Shown here piece after piece: positions 1-11,148 of a DNA stretch of 64,000 nt (the first letter of the stretch is position 1; each line of letters starts with the position of its first letter). The DNA is from Poecilobothrus nobilitatus (Eukaryota > Arthropoda > Insecta > Diptera > Dolichopodidae). The DNA is taken from assembly GCA_947095535.1 (NCBI GenBank), contig OX352774.1, positions 234,943,825 to 235,007,824 of the forward strand. Direction: 5' to 3'. A model generated the notes under the pieces. That model worked only from the letters and a program-made list of their open reading frames with translations, ran no database searches and was not told the DNA's origin. The translations under genes were made by a program, and so were the position numbers.

Positions 1-1752
1 CTGTAATTGGATACCAAAGTATGAAATTGTATAATTTTTTTTAATTATCGAGAAAAATATCATTACAAATAATTTTAATAACAATTGGATTATTTTTTTT
101 AAATGTCACTTAAAGAAAAAAGTTGATCTTCATTTCAAATTAGATCATTTTCTTTTATGGGGAATTCCATGAAAAATGAGCCAAAAACCGAAAATTTAAA
201 AATGAACTATATAATATCTTAAACGGTTCTCTAAAGTTCTAATATTAGATAAGCTGAGTATTAGTTCTTCATATGATTTCCTTTTTAAATTGTGTTTTTA
301 AAATCGATTCAAATCTATTCTTGAGACTGAAATTTTTTTATTAAAATGCCCGATTGTCCTGATAACTAACGCATTCAACTTTCTTGTAATTTTTACAAGT
401 TGTAATAAAAAATCTATAATTAAATTTTAGTTCATGTTTTATCAATAGACAAATATGTAATGTAAATGTAAGATTTTCTTTTTTTACTGCTGTAAAGAAA
501 TTCACAGAAAATGGTATAATATTGAAAATTATAAAACTAACAAAAGTGTATGATCCCGATGACTAACAGCATTTTGTGAAAATATAAGTCACTTTTTTCG
601 TTTAAGTTTTTGTTATTGGAACACCGAAATATTAGTGAAATATTGCTCTATAAAAAGATTTTAAATATGCAAGTATTTGCAGAATAGAGTTAATGATACC
701 TAGGCTAAGTTGATAAAAGATAATTTCTAAAGTTTTTTAAATGTCCCAATGACCAACATGGAATCACCTATAGGTATATGTTATGTAAGGACAGTATAAT
801 GATTTTTTTTTGTAAAAAAAAATTAGCATTTGACCGATTTACAGCTGTAATTTAGAATAGCTGGTTGCACGTCTGAGCAATTCCGACTTGAATGAAACAT
901 TGTAAGTGAGTCTCTGTTGGCTAAGGCATTAAAATGTTGCTTAAAAAGGGGTTAAAATTAAGCTTAAAAATGTTAATTACTTACTTAAATAATGTAAATG
1001 CTTGGAAAACTTTTTGAGCTATAAATCAAATTATGATAACATTAGATAGGGCTAATCATGATCCGATATGTACTACAATCTGCTTTAAAGAAAAAACCTA
1101 TTTTTTATATTATTTAGAGTATAATACATAATTTTATAATATGTATATATAGAATATAATAAATAATTTTAACCTAATTTGTCCTCTTGTATCTCTTCTA
1201 ACAAGCTCTTATTTGTTATAATAACACCCTTAAGTTGGCGAACTACGGTAGTATGTTTTATATTGATAGAGAAAATTTATTTTTCATACAAAAATGGTAT
1301 TTTTTGCATAAATAAAACACATTTTTAAATTTATATCTAAATTTATATATAATTATATAATCTAAATTTTTATTAAATTCAGTATTCTCCTTCTTATATA
1401 AGTGTGAAATAAAAATTCTTTTCATATAACTATTTTTTTCCGAGCTATTTTTGAATTTTTTTACAGTAGAGATAAATATCAGCAGAATTTTTGATTGATG
1501 GTTCACCTTTCCTAATAAATACCAATAAACTAAATAGTTTCCCAGATATTTACCGTTATTTAAGTAATTAACCAAAATTTTTAAACGTTTATTTTAGTCG
1601 TTTTCCGCCAAATGCGCCAAACAGAAATTCCACAGGACTTTGTGAAATTTATAGCAGTTTCACCCCGGATATATTTGAATAGATCGGGCGTGCAATCTTT
1701 AAAAAAGTTGCGCCAACTTTACACTTTTTGTTTTGGAATATTTCGGACTATT
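1..1752. other. AT-rich sequence, no gene recognised
   Basis: No coding exon or RNA gene is visible. Open frames here are short and made of Lys/Asn/Ile/Phe codons expected from AT-rich DNA. A weakly conserved motif of the form CCnGATnACTAAC or CCCAATGACCAAC occurs near 355, 555 and 747, about 195 bp apart, which may be the trace of an old tandem repeat. Confidence 0.5.
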
Positions 1753-2522
1753 TATACCCGTATGAACTATGTTCAAGGGTATAATAAATTTGCCATTACG
1801 TTTGTGACACCTTAAAGGAGTCGAGCTAGATATAGTGTCAAAGGTATGGATCGGCTCAGAATCAAATTCTGAGTCGATTAAGCCATGTACGTCCGTCCGT
1901 CCGTCCGTCCGCACGATAACTCAAAAAATAAAGGAGCTAGGAGGCTGCAATTTTTTTTACGTCACTTTTGCAAAATTGTTAGTTTTGCTATTTAAATCCA
2001 ACATTTTTGGTCGGCGGGTTCGAGTAGCTGCCATACAACTTCTATCTTTATATAGAAATAACTCAGTATCTATTCAAGCTAGGTTTCTGAAATTTTGCAA
2101 ATGATGATCAAGTTTTATGGCAACAACTTCTGTAAAATTTGGTTGTGGTGGTGCGGCGGGTTCGGGTAGGTGCCATACAACTTCTCCGTTTAAATGGGAA
2201 TAACTCAGTGTCTATTGAAGCTAGGAATCTGAAATTTAGGAAAGAGGTGTCGAGTTACATGCCAACAACTTTTGTAAAATTTTGTTGGTCTAGAGCAGCC
2301 TGTTCAGGCTTCTTGCACCTCTTGGAACCTAATGAAGCTAGGCGCAATAGATTCGGGTAGCTGTCATACAACTCCACAATTTACATAAATGTATCTCAGT
2401 AGTTCGGTACTAAAACATCTGAATGTTTTTAAAAGATGATCAAGTTTTATAGAAACAGGATATATTACGTTCATACGGGTATCCCAGAGCTGACACAGTC
2501 TACTCTACTGCACTCTTCCTCG
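1753..2522 (+). repeat. Helentron-like non-autonomous element, family A copy A1
   Basis: The left end TATACCCGTATGAAC folds back on GTTCAAGGGTATA (stem TATACCC/GGGTATA plus GAAC/GTTC). A (GTCC)n tract follows at about 1889-1911, and the right end reads GTATCCCAGAGCTGACACAG...CTTCCTCG followed by TTTT. The same two ends, inverted, bound the larger copy at 44661-47181. The order 5' hairpin, GTCY microsatellite, internal repeats is that of the DINE-1/mini-me group, described as non-autonomous Helentrons in flies. That class assignment is inference from architecture. The inner part has about three diverged copies of the GTAGCTGCCATACAACTTCT monomer. Open frames at 1612-2360 are by-products of the repeat. 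Confidence 0.8.
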
Positions 2523-3788
2523 TTTTCTTTATATTTATAATTTAATTATCCTAATATTTATGTTATGGCTATTAGCCATCATTTTCTATGTTTTGATTAT
2601 AATGATTTATTAGAATGTGCATACGGATACAAACATTCCACACAATAAAATTAATATCTTTTTTTAAATTAAAAAAAAAAAATTACATTTCAATTAAATA
2701 TCAGTTTTCCCGCATTAAAATCGCTCGCTCATTTTATTTTCTTTTATACAATATTTTTAGGTACATGTTTTCTTTTTCGTCATATAAAAAATCAAAAACA
2801 GAAAGATACTAAGTTGCTAACCAAGATGCTATTAATACCTACCAGTTTCACCTGGAAAAAAATAAAATAAAATAAAAATCAAAGGAAATTTAAGGATTTC
2901 ATTCCACATTAAAAATTTCTTTGAAACATGTTCTCTGTTTCCTCATAAATAAATTTCAACCTTTTTTATAATGAAAAAATACACAAGTGCATATATAAAA
3001 CATAGGGTAGGTACCCTTATTTTTTTTTTTTTCATATTAAAATGAAAAATTAAATCATAAATATACGATATCAAAGTATCAAAAAACCAAAATAAATTTT
3101 TTTTTATTTAAAATCACAGACCCCTTCCTGTTTTTTTTTCCTCTTCTTTTTCATTAAAACACTCATACTTAATACAACAATTTTTTTTAGGCTTACCAAA
3201 TATACATAAATCAAGTAAAAATAAAAACATTAAATTTGTTATTTATATTATAATGTTGAACCTTTTTTCCAAAAAAATTTTTTTTTCCTTTTTAAAACTC
3301 TTTTGAATTTTTTTTTTGTTTTATGTTTTGATTTAAATACTGTTTTTACAACATTAGAACTTTAAAGGACAAAAAGGAATAAAGAAATAAAGAAAGGAGA
3401 CAAATAAAATAAGATTTAAAAAAATATACTAAAAACTTCAAAGAAACTTCGATATAAAACCTAATTTATTTTTAAAGAAAACTGTAAATAAGATTGTAGT
3501 GAATTTAAAAACAAAATATACGAAAAAAAGAAAACCATACAAAAAAGAGAAAGGGGAAAAAAACATATTAAGAATCTTAAGAATTATGAAAACAAAAAAA
3601 TTATCTTTAATATCACTTTTCCTTTCCCTTTTAAGTCCTTTATTTCTCATATAGATACTTTTAAAAACCAAAACGACCAAATACTTCAAATTATTGTTAT
3701 ATTTATATATTTTTATTTATATAACGGTATTCGTAATCTTAAATCTAGATATCCTTATTATTTTTTAATTAGCTAAACACAAAATATT
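2523..3788. other. AT-rich sequence with poly-T/poly-A tracts
   Basis: Long T runs (3020-3040, 3100-3135, 3280-3320) and A-rich purine stretches (3360-3600) dominate. I see no exon, RNA gene or recognisable element. Confidence 0.5.
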
Positions 3789-3789
3789 A

Positions 3790-4625
3790 AACAAATAAGT
3801 TAAAATGTAAACCAACGGTTTTTAAAATCGCACATTTCCAAAAGATAATAGGAACTGTTTAGAATTGTTGCTTGCACAACAATTTTAAAATTTCATGTAA
3901 ATAAGAAAAAATGTGAAAATAGGCCTTTTCTGGAATTTTGAGGAGCTGTAACTCTGAAACCCTATACAACTAAAAGAAACCTTTAACACACGTAAAAGCA
4001 TATTACTGGAGCTTTAATTTTTATATCTTGCCGAAATAAAATATATACAGGTTTTTAAGTTACAGGTGTTTAAAATAGCAAATCTTCAATTCTTGAGCCC
4101 TAATAGCTCATAAACAGGGGTTGATCCGAAAAAATTTTTTGAGCAAACTTACACTAATTCTAAAAGTTCTTTCTGCCCTAAAAATGTCAAGTCCCTATCT
4201 AAAACCATTCCGGAGTTATGAGATTAGAAAAGTCATGCAAAATTTGATTTTCACATAACGGTAAATTTAAATAATCAACTTAAAAAAATTGTACAATTTT
4301 TATATTAATTCGCAAAGGCAACAATACATACCTCTCGAATGACTTTTCCAGATTGAAAAAATGTTAAGCAGAACATGAGATATGAGCATTTAAAAATAGG
4401 GATTTTTCAAAGTTTGAAGAGCTGTAGCTCCGTAATGGATGGGGCTACACGAAATAGTTGTTCCACAAAATTAATTCTTTTATGAGACCTATACATGGTT
4501 AAAAATTGTTTTCTCTATTTTTAACGGTGTAGAAGTTTTGTAAACCGACCGACGGACGGACGGACGGACAGAGTGAAACTAATAAGCACATTTTTTCAAA
4601 ATTTTTTTGGAAATGTGCTAAAAAG
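3790..4625 (-). repeat. Helentron-like element, family C copy C1
   Basis: Read on the minus strand it starts with AGCACATTTCC near 4620, which can pair with AAATGTGCT at about 4585 (9-bp stem). It then has a GTCC tract (plus-strand GGAC at about 4546-4570) and ends near 3811 with a sequence whose complement is AAAACCGTTGGTTTACATT. GCACATTTCCAAAA also occurs near 3830, inverted relative to the 5' end, so there are subterminal inverted repeats. The same 3' part is embedded in B3 (62400-62845), and related copies lie at 4640-5230, 34555-35275 and 50190-51110. Confidence 0.7.
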
Positions 4626-4639
4626 GTAAGACGAAAAAA

Positions 4640-5230
4640 ATAAAATAAAGTAGTCCTTCAATCTTATTGACTCTGTCCGTCCGTCTGTTCCTTTATCTGT
4701 TCATTTTTTTATGGAACTAAAACGCTTGAAATTTGGAAAAACTATTTAAACTATCTGTTCGCAAATAGTCGTATCTCAATTTCTGTTTAATATTTTTTCA
4801 ATCTAAAAACGTGAAAAGGAAGAACAATTTTTAAGTTTTGCAAAACAATGTAAAATATTTTTTAGCAATTTGGTATTTAAATTTACCGAAAAATTGTGAT
4901 TTTGAAAACTTTTGGCTCCTCTATATCTTTGACACGCATTTAGACAAAAGTGTGTGTACTCCGCACCCTTTAAGAGGAATTAGAAATTAAATTCGTTGTA
5001 AGTAAGACATATATAAATTATAGCTTCAATATCTTTAAATATTTGAAAGTTTTTTCTTAGCTATACCAATTGGGTTTTCTCTACAATTAAAGAAAATATT
5101 CCTTGATTTTCACAGTTTTTTGCTATAAATAAAAAATTTTGTCTGATGCAAAAATAGTCACAATTGCAAAAAGCTTTTTATTGTCTTTTTGAAATATGCA
5201 CCTTTAAAAATATTTTTCTTTTACATACTG
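4640..5230 (+). repeat. Helentron-like element, family C copy C2
   Basis: A GTCCGTCCGTCTGTTC tract at about 4675-4690 is followed by family C body sequence. The copy ends near 5170-5215 with TTATTGTCTTTTTGAAATATGCACC, split here as TTATTGTCTTTTTG and AAATATGCACC, which matches the 3' part of C1 and of B3. It is more decayed than C1, lies immediately beside it, and points away from it, so their 5' ends face each other across about 15-20 bp. Confidence 0.55.
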
Positions 5231-6560
5231 CCATATTTTAGTCACTTTTTGGCATTTTAGAAACAAAAATTTATACAATAGAATTTATACAATAGAATAT
5301 TACTATACAAATTACTAATGATTTTTAAAAAGAACTTTTAAGAAAGTATAGTTTAGTTTTCAATATACAAATTTTTATCTTTTAAGATTAATGATCACTT
5401 TTCCTAACTAACATTTGATTTAACCATTGATGAGATTTATTTAAAAATACATTGTTTGTTATTATGACAGTTCTAACAACTTTCCGACTGAAAACAAAAT
5501 AACCATCAGTTAATCTATCAATATTTGTGATAAAATCATAATTAAAACAAAAACAAGTAACTGGTAACTCTTAATACCCATATAACTAAAAAAATTCATA
5601 CATAAGGACATGCGTTTTTTTTTTATATTAACATTAAAATAATTATTTTCCAATACATACAAAAGAACAATTAAAGCGATGTAAAATATGATATTATTTT
5701 TTTTTTTTTTTTTGCAAATGTTGTCTAAAATTTCTTTCTTTTTTTTATTTTGGTGGTTATAAGGGCTTTGAATTGCTTCCTTTACCATTTCTTATAATAA
5801 ATATTCGATAAATCCCATGTTCAGTATGTGCTTACATATTTTAATGATTTTTTTTTTTGTTTTTTTTGTTTTTTTTTTTTATTATTTCCTCATTTTATTA
5901 ATATTGAAATATATGTATATAGCTACATTCATACAGACATAATTACATGTAAATAAAATTTAGGATATCCGATTTTTGATCTCATGGAAAACAGAAATTA
6001 GGTAATTAGAAATATAAAAAATTTTTGATTTACATCTACTTTTAACCTACCTTTAATAAAATTTAATTGTAGATGCCATAGAGTATAGTGTAAGTGGTTT
6101 AAAGGTTTAAAAAAAAAAATTTTTTTTTAACATATTTATAAATTTCAATTTTATTTTAAGTTAAGTTAAAAATTTTAAATGTAAGGACAAGTTATAAAAA
6201 CTAAATCTCTTTTTGTTATTTATCAGGAAGAAAGAATAGATATTGTATAAGGCATTCTTTAACAAAAATGATATTCCTTTGCGATAATGATGCATATGAC
6301 TTGAATGAAAATAAAAAATTATTTTTATCAGTTCTAATAAGCTAGTAGTTCTAGTATCTTGTAATAAAAATCTAATTTTAATTTTGGCAAAAATAGAATT
6401 AAATATTAATTTGCTTTATTTCAATAGAAAATATTTAAAAAATTTTCTAAAAGAAAATATTGTCAATAGAGAAGACCATCCTTTCGTAAAACACCCTTTC
6501 TGCTTAAAAAACTTTTTTCAAAAATTTATTTATTAGTTTCATTTTTTTAGGGATCTCTGC
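5231..6560. other. AT-rich sequence, nothing recognised
   Basis: Homopolymer T tracts (5697-5714, 5850-5880) and A/T-rich DNA. A 13-bp direct repeat (GAATTTATACAAT or close) is visible near 5270-5290. The 92-codon minus-strand frame at 5510-5788 is Lys/Ile/Asn/Tyr-rich with no family signature and is probably chance. Confidence 0.45.
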
Positions 6561-6910
6561 ATATATTTCATCTTCGTTGGACTTAATTAAGACTGCCTCT
6601 GTTTTTAACTTACATGTTTTTCTCTGGTTATCTTTTTTTGTCGTACTCGTCGTGATTTCACTTTTTACATTTGTCCGCTGATTGGTTGATCTTTCTTTCT
6701 GTGACCGTATTTCTTCTGTTTTAGTTTTTAATCTCGCGAGTATTGAGTTCCTCTGAACCTGTGTTCACTCAGTTTCTGCTTTCCTTCCTCTTTTGTGAGC
6801 TATATTCGCATGCGTCTGCGGACTACTATCCGATTTTTTTCTTTGTCTCTCCACTTTTCTGCCTCTTGTTTTTGCAAAAAGGTTCTTTTCAATCTAACAA
6901 CACCAAACGA
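6560..6910. other. Pyrimidine-rich, less AT-rich island
   Basis: This stretch is rich in CTT/TCT/CTG on the plus strand and holds several CpG dinucleotides (CTCGCGAG, CATGCGTCTGCG, GTACTCGTCGTG), unlike the flanking DNA. It could be a 5' exon, a promoter-proximal region or an unrecognised old repeat. The open frame at 6743-6925 has no visible domain and no good start. I cannot assign a function. Confidence 0.3.
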
Positions 6911-8594
6911 CCTAAATTTAGTTAACATAAAACTAACATAATTTTTTGCTATTATGGTTTTAAATTTGTTTACTAAAATTTTCGACTCTCCAAATATCTT
7001 CTAAATACCTAAATGTACAAACTTGAAATATTGAGAGGAGTGAGAAAATAAATACATGTTAATTTACCTAAAATTTTTCTGTAATGCTTTGCTTCAAATT
7101 TTTAAAAGGGGTAAAACTGAAAATTTGTTAGTTTTAGACATGACAACTGCCAATTTCTTGAATGTAAAATGAGATATTTTTACATTACATTAGAAAGAAC
7201 TTTAATTTTAATTATATCAGATTTTCTTAAATTTGTAGAAAGTGTCACTTGATTTTTAAAATTTTTCGTACATAAAAAAATTAGAATAAAAAAAACAAAA
7301 TTTGAAATTTCCATACAAAAATTGTTAGCAATCCTATAATACTTTATATTAGCATTTAGAAAGTGTTTGCCTTTAAAAACGTTTCATACTACCTTGTTTT
7401 TCTATATATTTAAAAATTTAATTTTAAATTATAAATAAAATTTACATTTTCCTCCTCAAAAATAAAGAATCAACTACAATATATATTTAAATAGGAATGC
7501 AGAATTTATAGGCTCATAAATTAATTTTAATTATTTTGTAAAACATTTATAATATTTATCATTTAACAATAATTATAATAGGTTTTTTATCATTTTATTT
7601 ATGATTTTTATATTAAATTATTTTAGAATGGTAAGAGTTACCAATTACCATTATCTTCAATCTAAATAAGTAAACATGACTATGTATAAAAAATTTCTTT
7701 TATTTTTATTAGAATCTTTTAAATATACAAAAAATATTATTTTATTTCAAAAGTACAACATTTAAATAAGTAAATTGCTACTTATCTATAACTAAAAAAC
7801 AATTATAATTTTTTGTTTAAATAAATGAAATTTCATATTTTATTATAATATACATTGAAAATTATAATTAATTAAAATTAATTATTTTAGGTTTTTTATT
7901 TATATATTAACTCTTTGAACTGTAATAGTTCTCATTAATAGAAATAATATTTAATATATATAAATAATATGGAATTATTATATATTTTAATATATATAAT
8001 ATCATATCCTTATCCCATAAGCAAAATTGCACATTTATTATTAAAAGCTTATTAAAGGTCCTACCCTAAACTTTTGTTTAAAAAGGGGTAGTTTAAGTTG
8101 GTTAAAGTCCAAACCTATTCAAGCACAAAAACCACGCACAATTCCTCTCGGTTAATTTTTAAGTTTTCCATAAATATTTGTATAATTAAGTATACAAATA
8201 TGTACCGTTGCATAGACCCTCATGAGTAGGTAAAATTTTTTGTATGGGGGCTAAGTTGAAGCTTTTCTATTTTTCAAGATATGGAAATTTGAATGAAATA
8301 TTCATAAATTTTTTTAGTTTCAATTAATTGCTATCTACCTTCGTTTCTAGACCATGTATAAAAACTTTGTAGAATACAATTAAAAGCTTAGAAATTTTCC
8401 TTTAAATATATATTTATAGATTTTTCTACCTTTTACTGTTTTAAAACCACGAATTTTAAAATTATATAATGGTAGACATTTTAACATTTTTTTCTTTTTT
8501 AAATTGCATAATGTTTGATGACGTATATGTGATAACATGAAAAAGTTTAAAATTTTACAATATTTCTAATCTTTAATTCTTCAATTTCTAATTT
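6911..8594. other. AT-rich sequence, nothing recognised
   Basis: Extremely AT-rich, particularly 7400-8000, with only short chance frames. No repeat family recognised elsewhere in the window is visible. Confidence 0.45.
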
Positions 8595-8745
8595 TTTGTC
8601 GGCGAGTGAAATTCTCAGAAAAAATACTGATAAAGTGTTGGTTCAAATACCACACATGTCGTAAGAATAATTCTCCTTTTCGACATTAACAGCCACACGT
8701 AAAAAGGAAAGGTTATGTAATTTCAGTGGCAGGAATATAAACTAA
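8595..8745 (+). repeat. Decayed tRNA-derived SINE, same family as 43905-44147
   Basis: A degenerate B box (GGTTCAAATACC, about 8640-8651) is followed by CACACATGTCGTAAGAATAA, a CGACATTAACAGCCACACG segment and AGGAAAGG. This order matches the better preserved copy at 43905 (GGTTCGAATCC, CACACACCGTAAGAG, CGACATTCACAACCACACC, AGGAAAGGCTG). The A-box region is badly eroded. Confidence 0.65.
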
Positions 8746-8917
8746 AAAAAAATCATATTTAGATATTTATTTATTTTATATTGCTAAAACCTTATAAATT
8801 TCAAAATATTGCCGAAAATTGTACCATAATTTTATTGAAAACTAGTACGATTTCTTCATACTACCTTTAAGATATTGTAAGCATAACATAATATAAGCAT
8901 AATATATTATGTACAGT

Positions 8918-9060
8918 CAACACATTGTAAGAATTGAAGCAGTACAAAAATATTTTCTTAAATTTCCTCTAGGAAATCTAAATTGTCTTGGCTATATGTT
9001 GATCGACTTAAATTAATTAATAAAAATGCCTTAAGGATCCTGAAGAAGAGTGGTGGGTAT
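8918..9060 (+). pseudogene. LINE ORF2 C-terminal fragment (non-LTR retrotransposon)
   Basis: The frame starting at 8918 reads QHIVRIEAVQKYFLKFPL. A frameshift later it reads YVDRLKLINKNALRILKKSG. This is the region just after the reverse-transcriptase domain in Jockey/R1/I-type LINEs, where families show HI-RIE-VQ-KFL-FALR followed by RLKLI. The copy is 5' truncated, frameshifted and carries stops, so it is dead. It is homologous to the fragment at 10911-11120, and the two may come from one LINE family. Clade assignment needs a profile search. Confidence 0.7.
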
Positions 9061-9137
9061 AATTCTTGCCCATTTGTATCTATTTAGTAAATAGTAATAA
9101 AAATAATAATTAAAACTATTACTAATAAACTTTTACT

Positions 9138-9182
9138 ATAATAGCTGCTCCAGTGACTGTGCCTATAATAGCTCCAGTGATC
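9138..9182. repeat. Short local duplication
   Basis: ATAATAGCTGCTCCAGTGA is followed after a short gap by ATAATAGCTCCAGTGA. Nothing indicates function. Confidence 0.5.
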
Positions 9183-9295
9183 AATTGTCGGTTGATCCTT
9201 ATTCAGGAAGTTATTATATACTACTGCATATTGTAAATGTTAATGAATTTGTCACTAATAGCAAAATACTTGTAATAATAAGCGAATTCATTGTT

Positions 9296-9390
9296 CCCTT
9301 ACAGTCCCATTTCCCAATTCAATGTTTCCAAATCCTTCCCTTTCTTCTTCTATACCTGCTTTTATCCCAGAAGTTGCAAGATGGAAAAAT
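9296..9390 (-). repeat. Fragment of the SINE-like family seen at 16592-16860
   Basis: On the minus strand this contains GGAAGGATTTGGAAACATTG followed by AATTGGGAAATGGGACTG. The 16.6-kb copy has GGAAACATTGAATTG in the same context, after a GATAGGAAAGGATAGG stretch. The 69-codon plus-strand frame at 9185-9394 crosses it and is not regarded as a gene. Confidence 0.5.
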
Positions 9391-10910
9391 ATGAGTTCAC
9401 GAATGTATTATGAATTTATTATTTAATTTATTTAAAATAAATCAAAAAAAAAAATTTAATTAGTTAATAAAAACTTAGTAAAATTTGTTTTTGGAATATT
9501 TCGAATTAGCCTATGGTAATTTTAAATTGAAAAAATATAATAATAAAATAACATCATAATAACTACTCGTAATTATACAGAACTTATTTTTTATTGTTTT
9601 TTTTTTTTTTATTAATAATTTAATAAAAACAAATTTAATTAATTTTTAATTTCCGTGAAAATGATAGCAAAATAAAAAATATGCAAATACAAAGTTAATA
9701 GTTAATTCAAATTAATTAATAATAAAAATAAATATAATTTTTATTTAATGATTCCTGTAATTAAATATTAACTAAAATAAATAAATATAGATTAATTAAT
9801 TAAGCTATTTAAAAATAATATTTTAAAAATATCTTATATATTTTAGTTTATACATTTTTTTTTATTTTTTTGGTTAATCATTTTAAAATAAATGACGATG
9901 ACCAAGGATTGATCTGATACTTATGAGACTATTTCTTAAATTAATTTGAACTACCGGAAGCTACGATGTCACGACCTTTCGTAGTGATATTACTTCCCGA
10001 ACAAATGAGATACAGAAAACATCTAAAAAATTTGAGATCAGTTGAGCTTTTCAATTACTTACACCACTCTACAAAATACGGAAATTTTGAGACTATCTCA
10101 CGTATTTTAAGACAATCGCGGATGTTAAGACTAATCCAGAATCTCAGGTTTTTGATAACAGTGTTTACAAACTAACACTAAGAGGCGGAATTTACGATAA
10201 CAAACACCAGTGGCCTACATAACAATCTCTCATTTCAAATTCTATACAACTTATGCTTAACCAATCCAATATCCTGATTTCCTCCATTATATTTTTCAGT
10301 TTCTAACAATCATTTAACTTCACAGTGATTAAGTAGTTAAGCGGTTTAGTCTTTATTTACTAACAAACTAACCCAAGTAACTAATGACTAATTTTTTTAG
10401 TGGTAATTCTCAAAATTATGAATTAACCTATGTTTCTATACTAAGCAACCCAAGTAAATCATAACTAACCCAAGTAAATGATGTATCATACAATTTAATA
10501 CTGTAAATTTTTGAAATATTTCAAAAATATAATAGAGTGACTGTGCAAATATGAATAATCTTAAGTTGCAAGTCTTCCAATATAAAATGATAAAAATTAC
10601 TTATATTAATTTTTTCATTTTACTTTCATTTTATATAATAAAACAAAAATATTTACTAATAAAAAAAAAATAACTTTAAAATTATAAAAAAAAATCATTA
10701 AGATCCTTGTAACCATATAATCATATATTAATTAAAAATGTATACTTATAGGTCTTCAACCGGTTAATATGGACTGATGTATGAGTTAATTATTTAATTT
10801 AAATTAGATTTGAAAAGAAATAATTACATATAAGGTTTCGTTCTCAAGTTATTTATTGGTTATAAATATCATAGATACAATGTAAAACTTGCTAATGTAA
10901 AAAAAATGTC
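9391..10910. other. AT-rich sequence, nothing recognised
   Basis: A phrase close to CTAACCCAAGTAA occurs near 10370, 10445 and 10463, suggesting a small local duplication. The 69-codon frame at 9966-10175 (starting MSRPFVVILL) has no recognisable family signature. Composition is slightly less AT-rich at 9950-10250 than around it. Confidence 0.4.
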
Positions 10911-11120
10911 CGTTCCAATCTTTGGTACGCAAATCAAGTATAGTATCCACACTACCATCAACATATTGTAAGAATTGAAGCAGGACATAAAAAAATTCTC
11001 AAATTTGCTTTAAGAAATCTCCATCAATTACCTTCAATTGTTGTTCGACTGAAATTAATCGATATGAATACCTTAGAATTTAGAAGGCAAAAGAAGAGTG
11101 ATACGTGTTGTTTTTTATTA
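10911..11120 (+). pseudogene. LINE ORF2 C-terminal fragment (non-LTR retrotransposon)
   Basis: In the frame of position 10911 the translation reads RSNLWYANQV, a stop, then YPHYHQHIVRIEAGHKK, ILKFALRNL, and RLKLIDMNTLEFRRQ. This is the junction between the end of the reverse transcriptase (usual pattern LVRS-LEYA--VW-P) and the C-terminal region of Jockey/R1/I-type ORF2 proteins, which act at target-primed reverse transcription. Only about 70 codons of an ORF of roughly 900 or more remain, with an in-frame stop where Trp would be expected. It lies just upstream of, and in opposite orientation to, the mariner-like element. A related but more damaged fragment is at 8918-9060. Confidence 0.8.
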
Positions 11121-11148
11121 CTTAAGTATTTCACATATTCATTATAAA

